Assembly: GCA_001874265.1 (NCBI GenBank)
Contig: MPDD01000021.1
Span: 1-43,027, forward strand
DNA from: Bacteroidetes bacterium MedPE-SWsnd-G1
GTDB taxonomy: Bacteria > Bacteroidota > Bacteroidia > Flavobacteriales > Flavobacteriaceae
Direction: 5' to 3'
DNA length: 43,027 nt
Part shown: piece by piece, positions 16,263-24,366 of the stretch
Numbering within the stretch: the stretch's first letter is position 1
Layout: each line of letters starts with the position of its first letter
The notes under the pieces: generated by a model
Told to the model about the DNA's origin: nothing
The model's database searches: none
The model's input: the letters and a program-made list of their open reading frames with translations, nothing else
Made by a program: the position numbers and the translations under genes

Positions 16263-16895
16263 CTATAGCCTTTCGAATGTACTTTTGATTTCACTTAGAA
16301 TCATTGCTGTAGCTCCCCAGACTATATGTTTTCCAAATTCAAAACAGGGAACTTCAACATTAGACATATAAGAGGTGTCTCTTTTACGCATAACGAGTTT
16401 GGATTCATCTAATAAATCGGAAAGTTTGACCTCAATTATTTCTGCAACTTCGTGATTGCTAATAAATTTTGGGATATAATCTAAATACCCTAAAAAAGGA
16501 GTAACTAGAAAGTTACTAGGCGGAATATAGGCATCCGTAAATTCTTTGATAACCTTTATGGAATCAACAGTAATACCGATCTCTTCATAGGTCTCTCTAG
16601 TCGCAGTCTGTTCTAAATTTTTGTCTTGTTCCTCTATTTTTCCTCCAGGGAAACTAATTTGTGCAGAATGGGTGCCATTGTAACTTGCTCTTAATGTCAG
16701 CAAAAATCTTGTTTCATTTTGTACATCAGGATAGAATAGGGCTAAAACACCAGCTTGCTTTGGATTCTTAAGTTGAATCATATCTTCAGAATAACGCTTT
16801 CTAATTTCTGGAGCTAATTTAAACTGCGCATCTAATCCAGGTAATTTTGCCGATTTTAATTGTGGTAATAGTTGCTGAAACTTTGTGAAATTCAT
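16263..16895 (-). CDS. Nudix hydrolase, probable CoA pyrophosphatase (NudL-like)
   Basis: 210 residues. The Nudix box is seen from FPGGKIEEQD through RETYEEIGI. The preceding LLTLRAS...H..QISFPGG block is the extra signature of CoA-type Nudix enzymes, which cut CoA or acyl-CoA to 3',5'-ADP and phosphopantetheine. Cytoplasmic. It lies directly upstream of the PlsC-like gene, fitting an acyl-CoA theme, although the two have separate promoters. Confidence 0.88.
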   Translation of the reverse strand: MNFTKFQQLLPQLKSAKLPGLDAQFKLAPEIRKRYSEDMIQLKNPKQAGVLALFYPDVQNETRFLLTLRASYNGTHSAQISFPGGKIEEQDKNLEQTATRETYEEIGITVDSIKVIKEFTDAYIPPSNFLVTPFLGYLDYIPKFISNHEVAEIIEVKLSDLLDESKLVMRKRDTSYMSNVEVPCFEFGKHIVWGATAMILSEIKSTFERL

Positions 16896-16950
16896 GAAGC
16901 GAATTTACTTAAAAAAAAGATTCTTTTGAGATGGCATATTTAGACTAGAA

Positions 16951-17532
16951 TTACCAATCGCCATCACGCTGTTTTTTATTAGAAGAACAGAATTTTATTA
17001 TTTCTAAAATTCTTTTTTGTTGGGTAGTTTCTCTTTTTGCGGCATACAGCCAATACAAATACCCTCGTCTATAGGAAGGCGCGAAATTTTTATAATTGTT
17101 GAAAGCAATCGGATTGTTTTTAAATGCTGCTAATAATAGGGGAGGAATTACTTCATTATCTACATCATTCAATGCGTCCCAACTTCCATTTTGTTTTGCA
17201 ATAGCAATACTTTCTATTCCACTGGGTTGCAGTAGTTTTTCTTTTGTTAATTCCTTTATGTATGTTTTATTCAATTTACTCCAAACACTTTTTGATTTGC
17301 GAGGCGAAAAATATTGTTGTCTACGTTCGTTATCCAAACGTTTTACCGTAGAATCTATCCAACCATAGCATAAGGCAACTTTTACAGCTTCTTCCCAACG
17401 CATACTTGGTTTGCTGCTAGAAACTTTGTAGAAAATTAAATAAACACCCGTTGATTTCTTATGGTTCTCATGCAACCATTTTCGCCATTCAATATCCCTT
17501 TCGAAATAGAGTTGGGGTTTAGTCATCTTCAT
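16951..17532 (-). CDS. YdeI/OmpD-associated family protein
   Basis: 193 residues matching the YdeI family: RKWLHENHKKSTGVYLIFYK, WEEAVKVALCYGWIDS, YFSPRKSKSVWSKLN and the C-terminal FAPSYRRGYLYWL. Family members are cytoplasmic and linked to stress or antimicrobial-peptide tolerance, with no established reaction. Two start codons are possible (17532 and 17526); the second overlaps the stop of the upstream 36-aa gene as ATGACTAA, indicating translational coupling. Confidence 0.85.
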   Translation of the reverse strand: MKMTKPQLYFERDIEWRKWLHENHKKSTGVYLIFYKVSSSKPSMRWEEAVKVALCYGWIDSTVKRLDNERRQQYFSPRKSKSVWSKLNKTYIKELTKEKLLQPSGIESIAIAKQNGSWDALNDVDNEVIPPLLLAAFKNNPIAFNNYKNFAPSYRRGYLYWLYAAKRETTQQKRILEIIKFCSSNKKQRDGDW

Positions 17533-17629
17533 CCTCTTTTTTAGAGTTTTTATACCCGAAAAACAAGCGAACGCCTAAACGAGCAAACAAAATAATGGCA
17601 ATAACCATAACAATATCAAATCCTTCCAT
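17519..17629 (-). CDS. 36-aa single-pass membrane peptide
   Basis: Frame MEGFDIVMVIAIILFARLGV followed by RLFFGYKNSKKEDEDD. One hydrophobic helix (~residues 5-20), then a basic patch and an acidic tail, so probably an inner-membrane micropeptide. Its ATG follows the stop of the DUF6090 gene directly (TAAATG), and its stop overlaps the YdeI-like start. This spacing in a tight operon makes chance unlikely. No family known to me. Confidence 0.6.
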   Translation of the reverse strand: MEGFDIVMVIAIILFARLGVRLFFGYKNSKKEDEDD

Positions 17630-18367
17630 TTATTTAGTCTCTATAATAATTTTATCAATCGTTTGTTGTAGGTTAATTAAATCCGTTTCATATTCTAAAA
17701 GATGGTATAAGAAATCATCTACTAGGCTTTCATATTCTAAATTATGAAAAATGGTTAATTTATCATGATTTAGTGTTGACCTTTTTCCCCAACCAATATT
17801 AGAATAGATGTCAATATCTTTAAGGGGGTATTTATCTGCTAGAAATGGAACGATGGAATTATTTATTTTATCATCCATGTCGTTATAAGATTCTATCATT
17901 GCATCTTTACGACTAGACCATTCGTAAATAAGATATTTTAAATTTTCATTATTTAGACTTCTCATTTTACCGGATTGAATTAAATCTTGAATAGCGTTTT
18001 CTGATGGGGTAAATCTTCTTTGTTCAAAAGAATAAAAAATAAGACTATCAGTCTGCTCTTTTTTTAATTCTTCATAATTTATTCCAAATAGAGACATTAA
18101 AACTTTGTTGGTTTTAATACACTCAGACAGCGAGATAACGGATTCGTCAATTTCCAGTTTGTTTTTAGAAAACTCAGTATAAATATTTTTAAGTATTGCT
18201 TTCTCTTCGTTATTACTAATGCGATCTTGGTTCCATGTATTAATTTGAAGTGCGATAAGGATACCTACTACAACAAGAATAATTTCACCAATTGCGTAGC
18301 GAAGGTACTGTTTGATTTTTTTTTCTTCTGCCAATTTTTTCCTAATTTTTCTAAATAAAGAAATCAT
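17630..18367 (-). CDS. DUF6090 family membrane protein (copy 2)
   Basis: 245 residues. A basic amphipathic N-terminus (MISLFRKIRKKLAEEKK) is followed by a helix YAIGEIILVVVGILIALQIN (~26-45) and the family signature INTWNQDR. The remaining ~190 residues are helical and probably extracytoplasmic. Function unknown. It shares the whole N-terminal architecture with the DUF6090 gene at 18944-19669, from which it is separated by a cyclophilin gene, so the pair is probably an old duplication. Confidence 0.88.
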   Translation of the reverse strand: MISLFRKIRKKLAEEKKIKQYLRYAIGEIILVVVGILIALQINTWNQDRISNNEEKAILKNIYTEFSKNKLEIDESVISLSECIKTNKVLMSLFGINYEELKKEQTDSLIFYSFEQRRFTPSENAIQDLIQSGKMRSLNNENLKYLIYEWSSRKDAMIESYNDMDDKINNSIVPFLADKYPLKDIDIYSNIGWGKRSTLNHDKLTIFHNLEYESLVDDFLYHLLEYETDLINLQQTIDKIIIETK

Positions 18368-18368
18368 T

Positions 18369-18947
18369 TTATTGAATTCGTTTTATGTTTTTTATTACAA
18401 CCGGTTCCACTAAATATTGTGATGTATCTTTCATTTGTTGAATAGCTTTTACTACGTCCATTCCTTTCGTAACTTTTCCAAAGGCTGCAAATCCTTGTCC
18501 GTCTGGGTTTCGTTTTCCTCCAAAATCCAATTCAGGTTGGTTTCCTATGCAAATAAAAAAACTATCAGTTGCTGTGTTAGGTTCGAGCCTAGCCATTGAT
18601 AAAGTCCCGTTTTCATGCTTTAATCCGGTTTCTTTTGTTGTTTCGATATTAATAGGAGGGAATCCCTCAGCATTCTCATTTAACCCACCTTGAATAACCT
18701 CAATAGGTATAGATCTTTCTGCTTCATTTTGTGTGTTGCATACTCTAAAAAAAGCGCTATTCTCATATTTGTTTGCATCTACATATTTTAGAAAATTAGC
18801 AACGGTAATAGGTGCCTTTTCAGGGTAAAGTTCAATAATGATATCTCCTTTATCAGTTTTAATTAAACAATTAATTGTATCAGCGTTACATCCAGAAATT
18901 AACAATGAAACGATTGCAATTTTAAATAATTTAAATATCGCATTCAT
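18369..18947 (-). CDS. cyclophilin-type peptidyl-prolyl isomerase lipoprotein
   Basis: 192 residues. The lipoprotein signal ends in lipobox ISGC (Cys20). The cyclophilin domain covers almost the whole mature protein: GDIIIELYPEKAPITVANFL, FFRVC, IEVIQGG, TDSFFICIGNQPELDFGGK and FAAFGKVTKGMDVV. It should act as a foldase outside the cytoplasm. It overlaps the upstream DUF6090 gene by 4 nt and ends 1 nt before the next DUF6090 gene, so all three are tightly coupled. Confidence 0.9.
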   Translation of the reverse strand: MNAIFKLFKIAIVSLLISGCNADTINCLIKTDKGDIIIELYPEKAPITVANFLKYVDANKYENSAFFRVCNTQNEAERSIPIEVIQGGLNENAEGFPPINIETTKETGLKHENGTLSMARLEPNTATDSFFICIGNQPELDFGGKRNPDGQGFAAFGKVTKGMDVVKAIQQMKDTSQYLVEPVVIKNIKRIQ

Positions 18948-19669
18948 AATTTATTTGGTTTGGAAAGTTCAATAATCAAATTTAACGCTTCGGTAAGTTC
19001 TTCAAGTTCGCTGTCATCATTTATCGAAACCTCTATTGTTTCTTTTCTAGCTTTGAGAATATATTCAAATTCTAAAGTTTGAAATGCACTTAAATTGTTT
19101 CGTGAATCTTCAAAGTTAAAATCGAAATCAACGTTTCTTTGAAAAAAAGAATCATAAATTCTATAATAATTACTACTAGTATTTTCTTCCTCTTGGTAAT
19201 CAACGACTAAATCACTCCAAGATATTAGTGCGTTTCGTAATTCAATACTCTGTATTAAATTAAAAGAAGAAGTACTAACAAGTGAGTTAACAGTTCCTTG
19301 TGAAGGATTAAACGTATATCGCGTAAATGTTTTTGATAAATACAATTTTAGCGAGTCTAACGTTGGTCTTGTTAACTCATTAATGGGCAACATTTCTATA
19401 ACTTTGTTGCAGTTTTTGATTAGAGTTTTTCTTTCTGTTATGATCTTATTTAATTGCAATTGGTTCTTTACAAACTCAATATGAATATTTTTTAATAATT
19501 CTTGCTCTTTTTTATTATTATTGCGCTGTTGATTCCAGTTATTAATTTGCAGAGCAATTAAAATGCCTATTACAACTAAGAATATTTCACCAATAGCATA
19601 TTTAAGATACTTGGATGTTTTATTTTCTAGGATTAATTGCCGTCTAATTTTTCTAAAGAGTTTTATCAT
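18944..19669 (-). CDS. DUF6090 family membrane protein (copy 1)
   Basis: 241 residues with the same plan as copy 2: MIKLFRKIRRQL, a membrane helix YAIGEIFLVVIGILIALQIN, then NNWNQQR and a helical outer domain. Identity to copy 2 is high over the first 70 residues and low afterwards, so the outer domains may bind different partners. It starts 2 nt after the tricorn-like gene's stop and overlaps the cyclophilin gene by 4 nt. Confidence 0.88.
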   Translation of the reverse strand: MIKLFRKIRRQLILENKTSKYLKYAIGEIFLVVIGILIALQINNWNQQRNNNKKEQELLKNIHIEFVKNQLQLNKIITERKTLIKNCNKVIEMLPINELTRPTLDSLKLYLSKTFTRYTFNPSQGTVNSLVSTSSFNLIQSIELRNALISWSDLVVDYQEEENTSSNYYRIYDSFFQRNVDFDFNFEDSRNNLSAFQTLEFEYILKARKETIEVSINDDSELEELTEALNLIIELSKPNKL

Positions 19670-19671
19670 AT

Positions 19672-22600
19672 TTAGTCTTTAGTTTTTATTGGGTAATTAG
19701 GTCTTTTTATTTTTTTTGGTGGATTACTTTTTAACTCGTCTAATACAATTTCAATTGCTTTTTCCAATTGAGGATCTTGCCCTTTTATAACTTCTTCCGG
19801 CCATTGTTCAACTTCTACGTCTGGTGCTACACCTTCATTTTCTACCCTAAAACCATCTTCAGTATAAAATGCCACATTTGGTGCAGTTACAGAGCCTCCA
19901 TCTATGAATTCTGGATAGCCTAATACTCCTACAAGCCCACCCCAAGTGCGTTTTCCAACCACGGTACCCAACTTAAACTTTTTAAACATCCATGGCAAAT
20001 AATCTCCACCAGAACCAGCAGTTTCATCTGTTATCATCACCTTTGGACCTTGAATTGAAGCACTTGGCGATTTGTGGTCTTTTCCATATCTATAATTCCA
20101 ATAAGCTTGTACTGGCTTCTTTAACATATCTATATAATAATCGGCTAATTGACCACCTCCATTAAATCGTTCATCTACAATAATTGCTTTTTTATTAGCT
20201 TGTGGAAAAAAATATCGTTTGAAGTATTGATGACCCAATCCTGCTGTGTTTGGTACATAAACGTAGGCAACTTCTCCGTTAGTGGCCTCATGAACTTTTT
20301 TCATATTACCCTCAACCCAATCTCTATTTCTCAAAGTACGCTCGTTACCAACTGGAGTTACTTCTACAATTTTAGAACTAGAACCATCAGAATTTGAACT
20401 AATTTCTAGTTTTACAAGTTTGTTTGCCGTGTTCTCAAAGAAATGGTATAGGTTATCCTTCGCTCTAATCTCGTTTCCATTTACTGAGATGATATAATCA
20501 CCAATCTTTGCATTTACACCCGGTTCGGTTAATGGAGATCTAAGATTAGGGTTCCAATTAAGTCCACCATATATTTTACTAATTTGATAGCGATCGTTTT
20601 TGACAATATAATCGGCTCCTAAAAGTCCTCCTGAAATTCTATTTGGATTGACCATTCTATCACCTCTACTTCCAAATCGATGGTGTCCCACACCCAATTC
20701 ACCACACATCCAAGTCATTATTCTGTACAGGTCACTTTTACACGAAACGTGGGGTAGAAAAGATTTGTATTTATCTTTCATTTCCAACCAATTAACCCCA
20801 TGCATCCCTGGATCATAAAAATAATCTCGATTTACGCGCCACGTTTCTTCAAAAATATTGTTCCATTCCTTTTTCGGATTAATTTTTACTTTTATGGTAG
20901 AAAAATTTATTGGACCATCACTAGGTTTTTTTCCTAAATCAGCGACTCCCAAATTTTGATTGTTTTGGTATAGCATCTTTTTACCATTACTTGAAATTTC
21001 AAAATCGCTTGCAGGCATTATTGACTCCTCTTTACGTTTTTTAAGGTCGTATTTATGCAGTGTAGGTTTATCATCCTTTGACGCTATATAAAATAGTTCA
21101 CCTTCTTTTGTAATGTCTAAGTTTCTATAATCCTTTGAACCAATCGGGACATCTATTATTCTATTTGAAAACCCATCCCAGTCAATTTTTAATACTTTGT
21201 TCTTTTGTTCTTTTCCATCTTTATTCTCGTCATCTTCAGTATCATCTTTTTTAATTTCTTCTTGATCATTTTCCTTTTTAAAAGGTGAAATGGTTTCCTT
21301 TTGAAGGGTAATTATATAAATAGAGTTCGTGCTATTCATATCGTTGTTTGATTGGTCAAACCAATTTACGACTGGTCCTGCATCAGTAGAGGCTAATAAA
21401 TAGAGGTATTTTCCGCTTGGATCAAAAATAGGTTCAGAAACATTGGCCAGTCCTTCGGAAACTGAGTATGATTTATCTTCAGATATATTGTAAAGATGTG
21501 CAGTTTCAAAATTAGTTTCGGTTATAGTTGTGTAAGAGACCCAATTTGAGTCAAACGACCAATCTCCAAATAAATCTCTGAAAGGGCCTGGAAAATACAT
21601 TTCATCTGCGTTTATTTTTACTGTTTTGTTTGTTGTAACATTATATAGATATAGATTTCTGCCATTATCTATAAAACAAAGTTTTTTACTATCAGGTGAC
21701 CAATGGATATTAGCATAAAAGCCAGTTCCTTTTAAACTTACCTTGTTCAAAGAGTTATCTTTTAATGATTTTAAGTGTAAGGCATATTCACCCGATTCAT
21801 CAGAGAAATAGGCTATTGTTTTCCCATCTGGAGACCATTGAGGAAATTTTTCATGCGTTCCAGTAGATTGTGTTAGGTTGTTTGGGTCACCTTTTTTTAC
21901 AGGGACTGTAATCACATCACCACGAAAATCAACAACAACTCTGTTTCCACTAGGTGAAATACTTGCCCAACGAACATAACTTTTACCTGAGACATAACGT
22001 TCACGTAATTCTAGTAAATCTGTACTAATATTTAATTTTATCGTTTTTATAACTTCGGAGCTTTCATCATAAATATGTAAAACCCCAGCTTGCTCAAAAA
22101 TCACTTTACCATTGCTTGCACTTAATGATAGTACAGGGAAATCTTTGTATTTGGTTATTTGAGTAGTTTGTTTTGAATTGGTATTATAACTAAAAAGATT
22201 AAATTCACCATTTACATCACTTCTAAAATATACATTAGACCCCATCCATTGTGGTTTCGTATTATTTCCTTGGTTTTTCGGTCTTGGTATTTCCTCAACT
22301 TTATGAGAATTAATGTCAAATATCCATATTCTAGATTCCATACCACCTCTGTAATGCTTCCATTGAGCATATGGTTCGTATAACGGTGTGTATGCTATAT
22401 GATTACCATCTTCCGAATAGGAAGCCCAAAATGCATTTGGAATTTCTAACTGATTCACATTTCCACCTGAAGTAGCAATTGAATATAGTTGAAGGTATCT
22501 GTTTGTAAAGCTATTACGTTGTGATGCAAAAATTAGTTTTGTTCCGTCAGGTGTAAAGTCTCGTACAAAATCTCCATCGGGATGCCATGTTAGTCTTTTT

Positions 22601-22908
22601 GGAATTCCACCTGAAATAGGTATCGTATACACATCGGTGTTTCCATCATATTGGGCATTAAAGGCAATAGTTTGCCCATCAGGAGAAAAAATGGGTTGAG
22701 ATTCAATGCCTTTATCGATTGTTAGCCGGATTGGATTTGATCCATTTTGATTGGCAATCCATAAATCCTCTGCATAAATGAATGCAATGTGATTGGCACT
22801 AATTGCTGGTTGTGAAATTAATTTAGTTTCATTTGGTAATTGCCCGAAAAATGGAATGGGGCATAAAAAAATAATTACCATTGTTTTAAAGAAGTGTTTC
22901 GATTTCAT
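19672..22908 (-). CDS. tricorn-like protease, S41 family
   Basis: 1078 residues from the ATG at 22908; a longer frame to 22950 would run into the upstream gene. A signal peptide (MKSKHFFKTMVIIFLCPIPF) makes it periplasmic. Two beta-propeller regions of WD40/PD40 type follow (~30-560; SPDGQTIAFNAQYDG, SPDGKTIAYFSDESG), then an acidic linker, a PDZ domain (~770-850) and the tail-specific protease core. A likely catalytic Ser is in TDETAGSGGDYLPW, with His in GVGHHRFG and Glu in ENEGVAPDVEVE. It should degrade peptides or damaged proteins. It is 4 nt downstream of the APC permease. Confidence 0.92.
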   Translation of the reverse strand: MKSKHFFKTMVIIFLCPIPFFGQLPNETKLISQPAISANHIAFIYAEDLWIANQNGSNPIRLTIDKGIESQPIFSPDGQTIAFNAQYDGNTDVYTIPISGGIPKRLTWHPDGDFVRDFTPDGTKLIFASQRNSFTNRYLQLYSIATSGGNVNQLEIPNAFWASYSEDGNHIAYTPLYEPYAQWKHYRGGMESRIWIFDINSHKVEEIPRPKNQGNNTKPQWMGSNVYFRSDVNGEFNLFSYNTNSKQTTQITKYKDFPVLSLSASNGKVIFEQAGVLHIYDESSEVIKTIKLNISTDLLELRERYVSGKSYVRWASISPSGNRVVVDFRGDVITVPVKKGDPNNLTQSTGTHEKFPQWSPDGKTIAYFSDESGEYALHLKSLKDNSLNKVSLKGTGFYANIHWSPDSKKLCFIDNGRNLYLYNVTTNKTVKINADEMYFPGPFRDLFGDWSFDSNWVSYTTITETNFETAHLYNISEDKSYSVSEGLANVSEPIFDPSGKYLYLLASTDAGPVVNWFDQSNNDMNSTNSIYIITLQKETISPFKKENDQEEIKKDDTEDDENKDGKEQKNKVLKIDWDGFSNRIIDVPIGSKDYRNLDITKEGELFYIASKDDKPTLHKYDLKKRKEESIMPASDFEISSNGKKMLYQNNQNLGVADLGKKPSDGPINFSTIKVKINPKKEWNNIFEETWRVNRDYFYDPGMHGVNWLEMKDKYKSFLPHVSCKSDLYRIMTWMCGELGVGHHRFGSRGDRMVNPNRISGGLLGADYIVKNDRYQISKIYGGLNWNPNLRSPLTEPGVNAKIGDYIISVNGNEIRAKDNLYHFFENTANKLVKLEISSNSDGSSSKIVEVTPVGNERTLRNRDWVEGNMKKVHEATNGEVAYVYVPNTAGLGHQYFKRYFFPQANKKAIIVDERFNGGGQLADYYIDMLKKPVQAYWNYRYGKDHKSPSASIQGPKVMITDETAGSGGDYLPWMFKKFKLGTVVGKRTWGGLVGVLGYPEFIDGGSVTAPNVAFYTEDGFRVENEGVAPDVEVEQWPEEVIKGQDPQLEKAIEIVLDELKSNPPKKIKRPNYPIKTKD

Positions 22909-22912
22909 AGTA

Positions 22913-24214
22913 TTAATTTTTAGTTTTATTGAAGAATTGAATGCATGCATAAATTATGGAAAGTCCTACGATATAAATTAAAATTCCTATTTGTTGTGTG
23001 CTCTCTAAATGCGATAATAGGTATAGTATAATTATACAGGCCAAAATTGGAATTGTAATTCCCCCAGGAATCTCAAACTCCTCAGGTGCTGTTTTGTTTT
23101 TTCGTCTTAGTTGTATTACAGATAATGCAACTCCTAAATAAACGAGTAAAATTGCAGCACTTGCAATATTAATTAGTGTTTTAAAACCTCCAAAGGACGC
23201 AATCAAAAAGCCTATGGTAGCATAAAGTAATATGGCTACATATGGAGTCTTAAATTTTGGGTGTATTTTTTCAAGAATAGGTGCTGGCAAGACTTTGTCT
23301 TTTGACAGTGCAAAGAAAAGGCGTGGAGAATTTAGAAGGTCTCCTATAAAGTAACCGAACATTGATATTGCTGCACCTGTGAATAATATAGAGAAGCCAA
23401 TTGGGCCAAAAATAACATTACCAACTTCTGCTAACGGAGCCTCTGTATAATTGGCTAAGGAATCTCCTAAGACTCCTTGTGCAACTCCCTGAATTAACAT
23501 GTATAAAATAAGCACTGTAACAATCGCTATAAATATACCTTTTGGAACAGTTTTTTTTGGGTTCTTAATCTCACCTCCAATAACAAGCCCAGTTTCACCA
23601 CCTTGAAAAGCAAAAATAAGAAAGAGTGATGTGGCGCCAATTTCACTAATTGTAGGTGCAGATTCCCAAACCAAATTAGCAAATTCAACATTCTTCCAAC
23701 CAACTATAATAAGCAGCAATAATGGCGATAATTTTAAAAGTGTAATTGTTTTTACCATTCCAATCCCTTGCCTAATACCGAGAATATTGATAAAAGCTAG
23801 ACCGAAGAATACCAAAGCAAAAAATAAAATACGTACGACACCATTTTCAAAAACAGGAAAAGAATTACTCAAAATATCTACAAGAGCATTAGCAACTGTT
23901 GCACCCGCTAATAGACTACCTGTAATGGCAATGATTGCAATTATAAAGCCTGGATATTTGCCAAAAGCAGCTTCTACATAAGCAAATCCACCACCAGTAG
24001 TGGTCACTTTACTTCCTGCTTCTGCAAAACAAAGCATAATTAAGCCAATCAATATTCCACAAAAAAGATAAGCAACAATACTTGTGGCTCCCATTTTTTC
24101 TGCAACAATGGCTGGAATTACAAAAATTCCTGCTCCGACAATAATATTTATAATGTTAGCTGCCAGTCCTAAAGGGCCAACATACCTCTTTAGACCTTCG
24201 TCTTGTTCTTTCAT
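22913..24214 (-). CDS. APC superfamily amino acid permease
   Basis: 433 residues with about twelve hydrophobic segments. The first helix carries IIVGAGIFVIPAIVAEKMGA, the unwound GAGIF substrate-binding motif of APC transporters, and FAFQGGETGLVIGGE corresponds to helix 6. It should import or exchange an amino acid or peptide product at the inner membrane. It is first in a run with the tricorn-like protease, suggesting uptake of protease products, though this is inference. The 152-nt leader upstream has TGTCTTTG, one mismatch from a -7 box. Confidence 0.9.
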   Translation of the reverse strand: MKEQDEGLKRYVGPLGLAANIINIIVGAGIFVIPAIVAEKMGATSIVAYLFCGILIGLIMLCFAEAGSKVTTTGGGFAYVEAAFGKYPGFIIAIIAITGSLLAGATVANALVDILSNSFPVFENGVVRILFFALVFFGLAFINILGIRQGIGMVKTITLLKLSPLLLLIIVGWKNVEFANLVWESAPTISEIGATSLFLIFAFQGGETGLVIGGEIKNPKKTVPKGIFIAIVTVLILYMLIQGVAQGVLGDSLANYTEAPLAEVGNVIFGPIGFSILFTGAAISMFGYFIGDLLNSPRLFFALSKDKVLPAPILEKIHPKFKTPYVAILLYATIGFLIASFGGFKTLINIASAAILLVYLGVALSVIQLRRKNKTAPEEFEIPGGITIPILACIIILYLLSHLESTQQIGILIYIVGLSIIYACIQFFNKTKN

Positions 24215-24366
24215 TTTATTGGGTTTTGGAAACAGTCATAAATTCGATCTGAAAATATGGTAGAATAGCATTTACAAAGACACAGCTTATCTTGATGCAT
24301 AATTCAATTAGTTTGGTTAGGTTAACTACGGTTTCTAGTGGTAGTTGCGTAAATATACAAAAAATA

